Part shown: positions 51,272 to 61,221 of the stretch, piece by piece | Position numbering within the stretch: the first letter of the stretch is position 1 | Layout of the letters: every line of letters begins with the position of its first letter | Assembly: GCF_014646115.1 (NCBI RefSeq) | Contig: NZ_BMMV01000020.1 | Coordinates: forward strand, 1-64,000 | Direction: 5' to 3' | Source of the DNA: Streptomyces camponoticapitis | Lineage (GTDB): Bacteria; Actinomycetota; Actinomycetes; Streptomycetales; Streptomycetaceae | DNA length: 64,000 nucleotides | The notes under the pieces: generated by a model | Told to the model about the DNA's origin: nothing | The model's input: the letters and a program-made list of their open reading frames with translations, nothing else | The model's database searches: none | Program-made: the position numbers and the translations under genes

Positions 51272-51456
51272 ACTAGGGGCGACGCGGCCGAGCTTCCCCG
51301 ATCCGGCGCCCCGCCCACGCACCCGCACCCGCACCCGCACCCCGGCCTCCTACTGAGTCTCACCTCACCCCGTCCGCCCGCGCGCCACGTCTTACGCTGA
51401 GAGGCGCGCTGCCCGACGAAGGTCAGCCGCCGTCTGCCGAGTGAGGAATGGCCGAA

Positions 51457-53130
51457 ATGCCAGAGTTTGCGTACTCCGATCTGCTCCCTCTTGGAGAGGA
51501 CACCACGCCGTACCGCCTGGTGACCGCCGACGGCGTCTCCACCTTCGAGGCCGACGGCCGTACGTTCCTCAAGGTCGCCCCCGAGGCGCTGCGCACGCTG
51601 GCCGCCGAGGCGATGCACGACATCTCGCACTATCTGCGCCCGGCCCACCTCGCCCAGCTGCGCAGGATCGTCGACGACCCGGACGCCTCGTCCAACGACA
51701 AGTTCGTGGCGCTCGACCTCCTGAAGAACGCCAACATCGCCGCCGCCGGCGTCCTCCCCATGTGCCAGGACACCGGCACCGCGATCGTGATGGGCAAGCG
51801 CGGACAGAACGTCCTTACGGAGGGCGGCGACGAGGCCGCCCTCTCGCACGGCATCTACGACGCGTACACCAAGCTCAACCTGCGCTACTCGCAGATGGCC
51901 CCGCTGACCATGTGGGAGGAGAAGAACACCGGCTCGAACCTGCCCGCGCAGATCGAGCTGTACGCGACCGACGGCGGCGCCTACAAGTTCCTCTTCATGG
52001 CCAAGGGCGGCGGCTCGGCCAACAAGTCGTTCCTCTACCAGGAGACGAAGGCCGTCCTGAACGAGGCCTCCATGATGAAGTTCCTGGAGGAGAAGATCCG
52101 CTCGCTGGGTACGGCCGCCTGCCCGCCGTACCACCTGGCGATCGTCGTCGGCGGCACGTCCGCCGAGTTCGCGCTCAAGACCGCGAAGTACGCCTCCGCG
52201 CACTACCTGGACGAGCTGCCCGCCGAGGGCTCCCCCGCCGGCCACGGCTTCCGTGACAAGGACCTGGAGGAGAAGGTCTTCGAGCTGACGCAGAAGATCG
52301 GCATCGGCGCCCAGTTCGGCGGCAAGTACTTCTGCCACGACGTGCGGGTCGTACGGCTCCCCCGGCACGGCGCCTCGCTTCCGGTCGCCATCGCCGTGTC
52401 CTGCTCGGCGGACCGCCAGGCCGTCGCGAAGATCACCGCCGAGGGTGTCTTCCTGGAGCAGCTGGAGACCGACCCGGCGCGCTTCCTGCCCGACACCACC
52501 GACGAGCATCTGGACCGGAGCGACGAGAACGACGTCGTACGGATCGACCTCGGCCGCCCGATGGACGACATCCTGGCAGAGCTGACCAGGCACCCCGTCA
52601 AGACCCGGCTCTCGCTGACCGGAACGCTGGTCGTGGCGCGCGACATCGCGCACGCCAAGATCAAGGAGCGGCTGGACGCGGGCGAGGAGATGCCGCAGTA
52701 CCTGAAGGACCATCCGGTCTACTACGCGGGACCGGCCAAGACGCCCGAGGGGTACGCGTCCGGGTCGTTCGGCCCGACGACGGCGGGGCGGATGGACAGC
52801 TATGTGGAGCAGTTCCAGGCGGCCGGCGGCTCGAAGGTCATGCTCGCCAAGGGCAACCGCTCGAAGCAGGTGACCGACGCCTGCGGCTCCCACGGCGGTT
52901 TCTACCTCGGTTCGATCGGCGGCCCGGCGGCGCGGCTCGCGCAGGACTGCATCCGGAAGGTCGAGGTCCTGGAGTACGAGGAGCTGGGCATGGAGGCAGT
53001 GTGGAAGATCGAGGTGGAGGACTTCCCCGCGTTCATCGTCGTGGACGACAAGGGCAACGACTTCTTCACCGAGCCCGCCCCGGCGCCCACGTTCACCAGC
53101 ATCCCGGTGCGGGGGCCGGGCCTCGCGTAA
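51457..53130 (+). CDS. Class I fumarate hydratase (iron-sulfur)
   Basis: Fe-S fumarase of 557 aa that converts fumarate to malate. Cluster cysteines are likely in VLPMCQDTGTA, KYFCHDVRVV or VSCSADRQ, and DACGSHGGFYLGSIGG near the C-terminus. Alpha and beta parts are fused, as in E. coli FumA. Of two ATG codons (51448 and 51457) the second is about 10 bases after GAGGA, the first directly abuts it. Upstream lies a GCACCC tandem repeat (51318-51341). Confidence 0.94.
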   Translation: MPEFAYSDLLPLGEDTTPYRLVTADGVSTFEADGRTFLKVAPEALRTLAAEAMHDISHYLRPAHLAQLRRIVDDPDASSNDKFVALDLLKNANIAAAGVLPMCQDTGTAIVMGKRGQNVLTEGGDEAALSHGIYDAYTKLNLRYSQMAPLTMWEEKNTGSNLPAQIELYATDGGAYKFLFMAKGGGSANKSFLYQETKAVLNEASMMKFLEEKIRSLGTAACPPYHLAIVVGGTSAEFALKTAKYASAHYLDELPAEGSPAGHGFRDKDLEEKVFELTQKIGIGAQFGGKYFCHDVRVVRLPRHGASLPVAIAVSCSADRQAVAKITAEGVFLEQLETDPARFLPDTTDEHLDRSDENDVVRIDLGRPMDDILAELTRHPVKTRLSLTGTLVVARDIAHAKIKERLDAGEEMPQYLKDHPVYYAGPAKTPEGYASGSFGPTTAGRMDSYVEQFQAAGGSKVMLAKGNRSKQVTDACGSHGGFYLGSIGGPAARLAQDCIRKVEVLEYEELGMEAVWKIEVEDFPAFIVVDDKGNDFFTEPAPAPTFTSIPVRGPGLA

Positions 53131-53152
53131 GCGCGGACCCAGGCCGCATGAC

Positions 53153-53187
53153 GAAGCCCCCGGCGGACCCGTCCGGCCGGGGGCTTC
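53153..53187. terminator. Bidirectional terminator between class I fumarase and SGNH hydrolase genes
   Basis: GAAGCCCCCGGC pairs with GCCGGGGGCTTC over 12 bp, and an inner GGAC/GTCC extends the stem past one bulge. Convergent genes on both sides. Confidence 0.7.
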
Positions 53188-53200
53188 CTCGCGCCGGGGC

Positions 53201-54751
53201 TCAGACGAAGCGCTGGTTCGCCGATCCGTCGCAGTTCTGGAGCCGGAGCGGGTCCCGCGCCGACGCCAGGGTCAGGCAGAGCGTGCCCGCCGACGCCGGG
53301 CGGATGGTGCCCGCCTCGCGTACGAACTTCTGGTTCGCGCCGCCGTGGCAGTCCCAGAGGGTGACCGCGGTGCCCGCGCGGTACGTGCCGGACGGGACGT
53401 CGAGGCAGCGGTCGTGGCTCAGCTCGCTGTGCAGCGACCGGGCGCCGGCGCCCGCACCGGTGTCGTACCACCAGCCCTGGTCACGGCCGTCGTCGCAGCC
53501 GTGACCGGTGACCTTGGAACCGTTGCGGGTCTTCGACGCGTTGACGTCGACGCAGGTGCCCGTTCCCTCGTTCTTGAGTGGCTGAAAAACGTCGTCCCAG
53601 CCGCCCGGCTGGAGCACCGGCTGTCCTGTGCTCGCCGGGTCGGCGCAACTCGCCTCGTTCAGGCCCGAGTCGTACAGCTGGGTCAGGCACGACGCGAAGG
53701 CGACATGCCCGGCGGCGTTCGGGTGGAAGGACTGCCGGACCGAATTCTCGTTCGGCGGGAAGGGGTTGCCGATGTCGATGAACAGGCCCCGCGCCCAGTC
53801 GTCGTCGGTGCACACCTCGTGGCCGTGGAAGAGCCGCGAGTTGTCCAGATACACCGCGCCCGAGTTCTTGGCGGCCTTGCGCATGCCGCTCTGGAAGGCG
53901 GGGACGGCGCCGTCACGGGCCCAGGCGGCGTCCGCGTCGTGGCCGGTGCAGCCTCCGGGGATCTTGCCCGGGAAGTTCGGGTTGTCGCCGTAGTCGGGGG
54001 TGAGGGGGCCGGGGTAGCCCATCACGACGAGCTTGTAGTCACCGTCGGCGTAACCCGCGCCGCGCATGACGCCCCGCAGGTCGGCCACGGTCGACTCGAC
54101 CTTGGGGACGAGCGCGTCGACCCGCGCCTGCCAGCCCGGCCGGTACTTGTCGGCGCAGGGCCCCTGAAGGGTGAACCAGCGGAGCACGCAGTCGGTGATC
54201 ACCGGACCGAACTGGAGATCGTCGTTGGCGCCCGCCACCAGCACCACCATCTTGATCCTGGTGTTGCGCGCCTTGATGGCGAGGCTGTCGCTCTGTACGA
54301 GTTCGTCGGCGAACTGCGCCGTGCCGCCCACCCGGATGTTGACGGTCGAGGCACCCGAACAGGACACGTTGTAGGTGACGTCGGCGGCGATCCCGGTGCG
54401 GTGGATCGCCGAGTCGGGCGAACGGTGGCACCAGTTGTCGGGCCCGTTCGTGCCCGGCTCGTAGGTGCCGACGCCCTCGCCGGAGATCTCACTGTCGCCG
54501 AGCGCGACGAGCCCGGTCTTGCGCTGGTCGAGGGGCCTCTCCGCGGAGTCGCCGTAGAGGCGGGTGGCCTCGGCCGCGCGGATCTCTTCGAGGGCGGGCG
54601 GCAGCGGTGTGGACGCCCGGACCTCGGCGGGCGCGCCCGCACGGTCGGACGCCTGGGCCGCGGGGGTCAGCGCGACGAGTCCGCCGACGACGGTCGCGAA
54701 TGCGGCGAGCGTGGCGACGGTACTTCGGAACGTGGGTCTCGTACGTTGCAT
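53201..54751 (-). CDS. Secreted SGNH/GDSL hydrolase with C-terminal ricin-type lectin domain
   Basis: A 516-aa secreted esterase-like protein. Sec signal at residues 1-35 (ending AAQASD). The SGNH catalytic blocks are GDSEISGEG (Ser), GANDDLQF (Asn) and HPNAAGH (His) in a domain to about residue 385. The rest is a beta-trefoil lectin (GTCVDVNASKTRNGSKV, HDRCLDVPSGTYRAGTAVTLWDC, QNCDGSANQRFV). It may deacetylate or de-esterify bound carbohydrate. The ATG is only two bases from GGGGAGG. It is divergent from the class II fumarase gene. Confidence 0.9.
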   Translation of the reverse strand: MQRTRPTFRSTVATLAAFATVVGGLVALTPAAQASDRAGAPAEVRASTPLPPALEEIRAAEATRLYGDSAERPLDQRKTGLVALGDSEISGEGVGTYEPGTNGPDNWCHRSPDSAIHRTGIAADVTYNVSCSGASTVNIRVGGTAQFADELVQSDSLAIKARNTRIKMVVLVAGANDDLQFGPVITDCVLRWFTLQGPCADKYRPGWQARVDALVPKVESTVADLRGVMRGAGYADGDYKLVVMGYPGPLTPDYGDNPNFPGKIPGGCTGHDADAAWARDGAVPAFQSGMRKAAKNSGAVYLDNSRLFHGHEVCTDDDWARGLFIDIGNPFPPNENSVRQSFHPNAAGHVAFASCLTQLYDSGLNEASCADPASTGQPVLQPGGWDDVFQPLKNEGTGTCVDVNASKTRNGSKVTGHGCDDGRDQGWWYDTGAGAGARSLHSELSHDRCLDVPSGTYRAGTAVTLWDCHGGANQKFVREAGTIRPASAGTLCLTLASARDPLRLQNCDGSANQRFV

Positions 54752-54857
54752 GGCCTCCCCGATCTCAGTGGTACCAGAGGTTTTTACTGGCGGGTAAGGG
54801 AGTTGGGAACACTCCGAACAAGACAATTGCTCAACTTCTGCAGGAGGTACGACCACG

Positions 54858-56297
54858 ATGACGAGCGACGCGAACACGCAGGACGGCACGCCCCCGGCGA
54901 CCGGCCCCACCGCCGGCGGCTACCGCACGGAGCACGACTCCATGGGCGAGGTCCGGGTCCCGGCCGACGCCAAATGGCGCGCCCAGACCCAGCGGGCCGT
55001 GGAGAACTTCCCCATCTCGGGCCGGCCCATCGAGCGGGCCCACATCGAGGCCCTGGCCCGAATCAAGGCCGCCGCCGCCACCGTCAACGCCGAACTCGGC
55101 GTGGTGGACCGGGACATCGCCGAGGCGGTACGGAGCGCGGCGGCCGAGGTCGCGGAGGGCCGCTGGGACGAGCACTTCCCGGTGGACGTCTTCCAGACCG
55201 GTTCGGGCACCTCGTCCAACATGAACGCCAACGAGGTCATCGCCACCCTCGCCACCGAGCGCCTGGGCCGCGAGGTGCACCCGAACGACCACGTCAACGC
55301 CTCGCAGAGCTCCAACGACGTGTTCCCCTCCAGCATCCACATCGCCGCGACGGCCGCCGTCACCGCCGATCTGATCCCGGCCCTCGGTCATCTCGCCGCC
55401 TCGCTGGAGCGCAAGGCCGAGGAGTTCGCGGACGTCGTGAAGTCGGGCCGTACGCATCTGATGGACGCCACACCCGTGACGCTGGGCCAGGAGTTCGGCG
55501 GTTACGCCGCGGCCGTCCGGTACGGCATCGAGCGGCTGGAATCGGCGCTCCCGCGCCTGGCCGAGCTGCCCCTGGGCGGTACGGCGGTGGGCACCGGCAT
55601 CAACACTCCGCCCGGCTTCTCCGCCGCCGTCATCGCCGAGGTGGCCCGCACGACCGGGCTGCCGCTGACCGAGGCGAGGAACCACTTCGAGGCGCAGGGC
55701 GCGCGCGACGGGCTCGTGGAGACCTCGGGCCAGCTCCGTACCGTCGCCGTCTCCCTCACGAAGATCTCCAACGATCTGCGCTGGATGTCGTCGGGACCGC
55801 GCACCGGGCTCGCCGAGATCAATCTGCCCGATCTCCAGCCCGGCTCGTCGATCATGCCGGGCAAGGTCAACCCCGTGATCCCGGAGGCCGTCCTGATGGT
55901 CGCCGCCCAGGTCATGGGCAACGACGCGACCGTCGCCACGGCCGGGGCCGCGGGGAACTTCGAGCTCAACGTGATGCTGCCGGTGATCGCCAGGAACCTG
56001 CTGGAGTCCGTACGGCTCCTCGGGAACGTCTCCCGGCTGCTGGCGGACCGCACCGTCGACGGCATCACGGCGAACGTGGAGCGCGCCCGCGAGTACGCGG
56101 AGTCGTCCCCCTCCGTCGTCACCCCGCTGAACAAGTACATCGGCTACGAGGAGGCGGCGAAGGTCGCCAAGAGGTCGCTGGCGGAGCGGCGGACGATCCG
56201 CGAGGTGGTACTGGACGCCGGTTACGTGGAGCGCGGCGATCTCACGCTGGAGCAGCTGGACGAGGCCCTGGACGTCCTCCGGATGACGCGTCCGTGA
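54858..56297 (+). CDS. fumC: Class II fumarate hydratase
   Basis: Oxygen-stable fumarase of 479 aa in the aspartase/fumarase superfamily. Signature GSSIMPGKVNPVI carries the catalytic Ser. GSGTSSNMNANEVIA and SQSSNDVFPSSIH are the other conserved regions. A Thr/Pro/Gly-rich leader of about 20 residues precedes EHDSMGEVRVPADAKW. GGAGG lies about 10 bases upstream of the ATG. Confidence 0.96.
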   Translation: MTSDANTQDGTPPATGPTAGGYRTEHDSMGEVRVPADAKWRAQTQRAVENFPISGRPIERAHIEALARIKAAAATVNAELGVVDRDIAEAVRSAAAEVAEGRWDEHFPVDVFQTGSGTSSNMNANEVIATLATERLGREVHPNDHVNASQSSNDVFPSSIHIAATAAVTADLIPALGHLAASLERKAEEFADVVKSGRTHLMDATPVTLGQEFGGYAAAVRYGIERLESALPRLAELPLGGTAVGTGINTPPGFSAAVIAEVARTTGLPLTEARNHFEAQGARDGLVETSGQLRTVAVSLTKISNDLRWMSSGPRTGLAEINLPDLQPGSSIMPGKVNPVIPEAVLMVAAQVMGNDATVATAGAAGNFELNVMLPVIARNLLESVRLLGNVSRLLADRTVDGITANVERAREYAESSPSVVTPLNKYIGYEEAAKVAKRSLAERRTIREVVLDAGYVERGDLTLEQLDEALDVLRMTRP

Positions 56298-56424
56298 GAC
56301 CTGGACGTCCTCCCGGGTGTCCTCCTGGGCGTCCGGCGTGCCCGGCGGTGATCGCGACCGACAAGATCGAGCCGTCCGGGCGCACCTCACAGCGCCCGGA
56401 AGGCCCCGGCTCTAAGATCTGCGC

Positions 56425-57099
56425 ATGACAGGTGCGGACGGCATTCGACACTGGGACCGGGGCGAGCGGATTCTCTGGCGCTACCGGGACAACGGCTCTC
56501 GGCATGTGCACATCTGCCGGCCGGTGACCGTCGTCCAGGACACCGACGACCTGCTCGCCGTGTGGATGGCGCCGGGCACCGAGTGCGTCAAGCCGGTGCT
56601 GGCCGACGGCACGCCCGTGCACCACGAACCGCTCGCCACCCGGTACACGGCGCCGCGCGCCACCGCCCGTGCCCACTGGGAGGGGACGGGTGTGCTGAAG
56701 CTGGCCAGGCCCGGCGAGCCGTGGTCCATCTGGCTGTTCTGGGACGACGGATGGCAGTTCCGCAGCTGGTACGTGAATCTTGAGGAGCCCCGGCTGCGCT
56801 GGGCGGGCGGCATCGACTCCGAGGACCACTTCCTCGACATCTCGGTCTACCCGGACCGCAGCTGGCTCTGGCGGGACGAGGACGAGTTCGCCGAGGCCCA
56901 GCGGGTCGGGCTGCTCGACACCGGCAAGGCGCTGCGCGTACGGGAGGCCGGCAGTGCGGCGGTCGAGATGATCAAGAAGTGGGGCGCGCCGTTCTCCGCG
57001 GGCTGGGAGGACTGGCGGCCCGATCCCCGGTGGTCCGTTCCCGAGCTGCCGGAGGGCTGGGACCGGGCGCCCGAACCGGCAAAGGTCCGGACCAGATGA
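56425..57099 (+). CDS. DUF402 domain protein
   Basis: A 224-aa cytoplasmic protein of the DUF402 family (FomD-like beta barrel; DGWQFRSWYVNLEEP, EDHFLDISVYPDRSWLWRDEDEF). Members are nucleotide hydrolases or unknown. The ATG is six bases after TAAGAT (56413-56418), with no ribosome site, so it is probably leaderless. Confidence 0.85.
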   Translation: MTGADGIRHWDRGERILWRYRDNGSRHVHICRPVTVVQDTDDLLAVWMAPGTECVKPVLADGTPVHHEPLATRYTAPRATARAHWEGTGVLKLARPGEPWSIWLFWDDGWQFRSWYVNLEEPRLRWAGGIDSEDHFLDISVYPDRSWLWRDEDEFAEAQRVGLLDTGKALRVREAGSAAVEMIKKWGAPFSAGWEDWRPDPRWSVPELPEGWDRAPEPAKVRTR

Positions 57100-57602
57100 G
57101 GCAGAAGGGTGCTGGTGGCCGCACGTACCTGGTGATCGCCGGGGCGGGTTCGCCGACGTCGTGAGACCCTTGATGCGCCCCCAGGGTTCAAACGTAGGAT
57201 CGTCCTCCGCAAGGCTGCGCCTGACCAACGCACCGCAGGGGTAGCGGAGCTGACTTAGGGTCATGTCGCTGGACCAACGAGCCGCACGACGCACGACGCA
57301 CGCGAGAACGATTCGTACGACGAACGAGCCGTAGACAGCCGCAGGACAGCCGCACATCAGCCGCTGGACACCGAACGAGGGGGTGGAGCCGTGCAGGACG
57401 CCTGCCGTGCCGACACCCGCGTTCCCGGGATCCTTGTCGGGCGTTTCCGCCGCAAGGTACCGATGCCCGGCCGCGAGGGCCCCTGCGGTCACAGACCCGG
57501 GGCCCCCTGGACAAGGGTGGCATCGCGAGGTCCTGTCCGGCGACAGGACCCAGTCGAATCGGTTGTCTCGCACCACCGGCCCGGACGGACGGAATCCCAC
57601 GC
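57100..57602. other. Gene-poor leader region before the second phosphatase gene
   Basis: About 500 bases with no convincing gene. A 71-codon frame (GTG 57391 to TGA 57606) ends in a four-base overlap with the phosphatase start, which would suit coupled translation, but its third positions are only about 76% G/C, poorer than real genes here. TAGGGT at 57256-57261 could be a -10 box. GGTTCAAAC at about 57185 resembles a tRNA loop but has no stems. Confidence 0.4.
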
Positions 57603-59540
57603 GTGACGGAGCATCCCACCTCCCATGAAGGCCGGCAGCCACTGGCTGCCCGGTCCCAGGAACGCACCCGGCCACGGCAGGAGGCGTCCGCCGCCTCCGC
57701 CGTACCGCAGCCGTCGGTGCCGTCGGTACCCACGCCCGCGGCCGCGCAGGCCACCGTTCCCTCGGCCGCGCCCCCGCAGGACCCGGTGGGCGCCGCGCGG
57801 CGCGAGGGCGACCGGCTGCGCTTCGTGGGCGCCGCCACCCGTCGTATCGCGCGCGGCATCGACCTGGACGAGATCGTGCTCGGGCTGTGCCGGGCGACCG
57901 TCCCGACGTTCTCCGACGCGATCCTCGTCTATCTCCGCGATCCGCTGCCCGTCGGCGACGAGCGACCGGTCTCACCCTTCGTACTGAGGTTGCGCCGTAC
58001 GGACCGGCTGCGGCTCACCGACGAGGACACGGACGGCGGGGGCACGGTCGGCAGCGGCATCGCGCTGTCCGAGTCCGAGTCCGGCCAGGTGTCGGTCCTG
58101 GACCCGCAGACCGAGGTGATGCCCGCCGCGCAGCTCTGCGAGGTGGCGTCCGGCGGCGCGCTCTCCGAAGTACTGCGCGGCGTACGGCCCGTCTTCGGCG
58201 ACTCCGCCGCCGCCCGCGCGGCGCTGCCCGAACTGCTGGGCGGCGAGATGACCGTGCCGGGCGGCCGGCGCGCGATCCTCGCGCCGCTGCGCGGCCGGCG
58301 GCGCGTGATCGGCGCGGCCGTCTTCCTACGGAGGCCCGACCGCCCCGCCTTCGAGCCCAACGACCTGCTGGTGGCCGCACAGCTCGCGACGCACACCGCG
58401 CTGGGCATCGACAAGGCGGTGCTGTACGGCCGCGAGGCGTACATCGCGGACGAACTCCAGCGCACGATGCTCCCGGAGGGGCTGCCGCAGCCGACGGGCG
58501 TCCGGCTCGCCTCCCGCTATCTGCCCGCGGCCGAGACCGCGCGGGTCGGCGGCGACTGGTACGACGCGATCCCGCTGCCCGGCAGCCGCGTCGCCCTCGT
58601 CGTCGGCGACGTGATGGGTCACTCCATGACGTCGGCCGCCATCATGGGCCAGCTGCGGACGACCGCGCAGACCCTCGCCGGTCTCGACCTGCCGCCGCAG
58701 GAGGTCCTGCACCACCTCGACGAGCAGGCGCAGCGTCTCGGCACCGACCGGATGGCCACCTGCCTGTACGCGGTGTACGACCCGGTCTCGCACCGCATCA
58801 CCATCGCCAACGCCGGTCATCCGCCGCCCATACTGCTCCACCTGGGCGGCCGGGCCGAGGTGCTGCGGGTGCCGCCCGGCGCCCCGATCGGCGTGGGCGG
58901 GGTGGACTTCGAGGCAGTCGAGCTGGACGCGCCGGCCGGTGCCACGCTGCTCCTCTACACGGACGGTCTCGTGGAGTCGCGGCTGCGTGACGTGTGGACG
59001 GGCATCGAGCAGCTGCGGGAGCGCCTCGCCGCGACGGCCCAGCTCACCGGCCCCGACCACTCGCCTCCTCTGGAGGCGCTCTGCGACGACGTGCTGGACG
59101 TGCTCGGCCCCGGTGACCGCGACGACGACATCGCGCTGCTGGCCGCGCGCTTCGACGGGATCGCGCCGAGCGATGTCGCCTACTGGTTCCTGGAACCGGA
59201 GGACGCGGCGCCGGGACGGGCCAGAAGACTCGCCAGACGGGCCCTGTCCCGCTGGGGCCTTGAGGAGCTGAGCGACTCCGTCGAGCTGCTGATCAGCGAG
59301 GTCGTGACCAACGCGGTCCGGTACGCGGAGCGGCCCGTCACCCTGCGGCTGCTGCGGACCGACGTGCTGCGCTGCGAGGTCGGCGACGACTCGCCGCAGC
59401 TGCCCCGCCAGCGCCGGGCCCGTGACACGGACGAGGGCGGGCGGGGGCTGTTCCTGGTCAACCGGCTGGCCAGGCGCTGGGGCGCGACGCGGCTGTCCAC
59501 CGGCAAGGTCGTCTGGTTCGAGATCTCGACCCGCCCGTAG
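57603..59540 (+). CDS. GAF-SpoIIE phosphatase with C-terminal RsbW-like ATPase domain
   Basis: Regulatory phosphatase of 645 aa: a Pro/Ala-rich leader of about 65 residues, a GAF-like sensor (about 70-290), SpoIIE/PP2C domain (about 310-510: VGGDWYDAI, VVGDVMGHS, LLLYTDGLVE, DRDDDIALL), and an HATPase (LLISEVVTNAVRYAE, DEGGRGLFLV, ending TGKVVWFEISTRP). It is the second such fusion in the window but lacks the PAS domains of the first. GTG start with only a weak ribosome site. It lies 208 bases before the catalase gene. Confidence 0.9.
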   Translation: MTEHPTSHEGRQPLAARSQERTRPRQEASAASAVPQPSVPSVPTPAAAQATVPSAAPPQDPVGAARREGDRLRFVGAATRRIARGIDLDEIVLGLCRATVPTFSDAILVYLRDPLPVGDERPVSPFVLRLRRTDRLRLTDEDTDGGGTVGSGIALSESESGQVSVLDPQTEVMPAAQLCEVASGGALSEVLRGVRPVFGDSAAARAALPELLGGEMTVPGGRRAILAPLRGRRRVIGAAVFLRRPDRPAFEPNDLLVAAQLATHTALGIDKAVLYGREAYIADELQRTMLPEGLPQPTGVRLASRYLPAAETARVGGDWYDAIPLPGSRVALVVGDVMGHSMTSAAIMGQLRTTAQTLAGLDLPPQEVLHHLDEQAQRLGTDRMATCLYAVYDPVSHRITIANAGHPPPILLHLGGRAEVLRVPPGAPIGVGGVDFEAVELDAPAGATLLLYTDGLVESRLRDVWTGIEQLRERLAATAQLTGPDHSPPLEALCDDVLDVLGPGDRDDDIALLAARFDGIAPSDVAYWFLEPEDAAPGRARRLARRALSRWGLEELSDSVELLISEVVTNAVRYAERPVTLRLLRTDVLRCEVGDDSPQLPRQRRARDTDEGGRGLFLVNRLARRWGATRLSTGKVVWFEISTRP

Positions 59541-59747
59541 ACCGGTCCCGGAGCGTCCGCGGGCCGTGTCCGCGGGGCTCGTACAGGTCCGGCCCGGGGC
59601 GGGTCCGGGCGGTTCCCCCGGGTCCCGGACAAATGTTGCCGACGATGTGTCGCCGGGTTTGACTGGGGCAGGCGGCCGGTTACGACCGCAGTCGTCCCGT
59701 GGTGCCTGATTCCGGCCACGGGAACCCCTATCGACTGGAGGACGCTC

Positions 59748-61211
59748 GTGACCGAGTCGATGCCCAAGGCCCCTTACACCACGAACAACGCCGGTATCCC
59801 GGTGGAGAGCGACGAGAACTCGCTCTCCGTCGGGCCCGACGGTCCAATCCTGCTGCAGGACCACTACCTCATCGAGAAGATGGCCCAGTTCAACCGCGAA
59901 CGGGTCCCCGAGAGGGTGGTCCATGCCAAGGGTTCGGGCGCGTACGGCGTCTTCGAAGTGACCAACGACGTGAGCCAGTTCACCAAGGCCGACCTCTTCC
60001 AGCCGGGCAAACGCACCGAGATGCTGGCCCGCTTCTCCACGGTGGCCGGTGAGTTCGGCTCTCCCGACACCTGGCGCGACCCGCGCGGCTTCGCCCTGAA
60101 GTTCTATACGGAGCAGGGCAATTACGACCTGGTGGGCAACAACACGCCGGTCTTCTTCGTACGCGACACGATCAAGTTCCAGGACTTCATCCGCTCGCAG
60201 AAGCGCCACCCGGCCACCGGGCTGCGCAGCAACGACATGCAGTGGGACTTCTGGACCCTGTCACCCGAGTCCGCGCACCAGGTGACCTGGCTGATGGGCG
60301 ACCGGGGCATCCCTAAGTCCTTCCGCCACATGAACGGCTACGGCTCGCACACCTTCATGTGGGTCAATGCCGCGGGTGAACGCTTCTGGGTCAAATACCA
60401 CTTCAAGACCGACCAGGGCATCGACTACCTCAGCCAGGCGGACGCCGACGAGATGGCGGGCTCCGACGCGGACCACCACCGCAGGGACCTGTACGAGGCG
60501 ATCGAGTCGGGGAACGCGCCGACCTGGAGCCTGAAGGTCCAGATCATGCCGTTCGAGGACGCCGCCGACTACCGCTTCAACCCCTTCGACCTGACGAAGG
60601 TGTGGCCGCACGGCGACTACCCGCTGATCGACGTCGGCCGGATGACGCTCAACAAGAACCCGGACAACTTCTTCATCCACATCGAGCAGGCCGCCTTCGA
60701 GCCGTCCAACATGGTTCCGGGCATCGGCCCCTCGCCGGACAAGATGCTGCTCGGCCGGCTCTTCTCGTACCCGGACACGCACCGGTACCGGATCGGCCCG
60801 AACTACGCGCAACTGCCGCCCAACCGGCCGCACTCGCCGGTGAACTCGTACGCGAAGGACGGCCCGATGCGGTACGTCGCGTCGAACGCGGCGATGCCGT
60901 ACGCCCCGAACTCCTACGGCGGCCCCGCCGCCGACACCGAGCGCTTCGGCGACCCGGCCGGCTGGGCGGCGGCGGGCGACATGGTCCGCGAGGCGTACAC
61001 GAAGCGGCGCGAGGACGACGACTGGGGCCAGGCCGGCACCCAGGTCCGCAACGTGCTCGACGACGCGCAGCGCGACCGTCTGGTGTCGAACGTCTCCGGC
61101 CATCTGCTCCAGGGCGTCACCCGGCCGGTCCTCGACCGGGCGCTCCAGTACTGGCGCAACATCGACAAGACCATCGGCGACCGGATCGCCGCGAAGGTCA
61201 ACGGCGGCTGA
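59748..61211 (+). CDS. katA: Monofunctional heme catalase
   Basis: Small-subunit catalase of 487 aa that splits hydrogen peroxide. Distal His is in VVHAKGSGAYGVF, Asn in GNNTPVFFVRD, and the heme-ligating Tyr in LGRLFSYPDTHRYRIG. NADPH-binding residues fit the small-subunit clade. GGAGGA lies five bases before the GTG start. Immediately upstream TTGACT and TACGAC boxes (around 59659-59686) could be the promoter. The gene ends ten bases from the convergent PBP stop. Confidence 0.95.
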   Translation: MTESMPKAPYTTNNAGIPVESDENSLSVGPDGPILLQDHYLIEKMAQFNRERVPERVVHAKGSGAYGVFEVTNDVSQFTKADLFQPGKRTEMLARFSTVAGEFGSPDTWRDPRGFALKFYTEQGNYDLVGNNTPVFFVRDTIKFQDFIRSQKRHPATGLRSNDMQWDFWTLSPESAHQVTWLMGDRGIPKSFRHMNGYGSHTFMWVNAAGERFWVKYHFKTDQGIDYLSQADADEMAGSDADHHRRDLYEAIESGNAPTWSLKVQIMPFEDAADYRFNPFDLTKVWPHGDYPLIDVGRMTLNKNPDNFFIHIEQAAFEPSNMVPGIGPSPDKMLLGRLFSYPDTHRYRIGPNYAQLPPNRPHSPVNSYAKDGPMRYVASNAAMPYAPNSYGGPAADTERFGDPAGWAAAGDMVREAYTKRREDDDWGQAGTQVRNVLDDAQRDRLVSNVSGHLLQGVTRPVLDRALQYWRNIDKTIGDRIAAKVNGG

Positions 61212-61221
61212 GGACGCCCGC

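Noticed and set aside
51318..51341. GCACCC tandem units as a possible CRISPR or regulatory array
   Set aside because: The units are six bases, contiguous and without spacers; a simple microsatellite.
53345..56428. 1027-codon open frame covering the SGNH hydrolase antisense and fumC out of frame
   Set aside because: It crosses a divergent promoter region and two well-identified genes, with repetitive Arg/Gly/Pro sequence.
57150..57260. Possible tRNA around GGTTCAAAC
   Set aside because: The T-loop-like string has no matching T-stem, acceptor stem or anticodon arm nearby.
57391..57606. 71-codon upstream frame overlapping the GAF-SpoIIE start
   Set aside because: Third-position GC is clearly below neighbouring genes and the product matches nothing; a second frame in the same stretch is equally open. 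Kept only as a remark.
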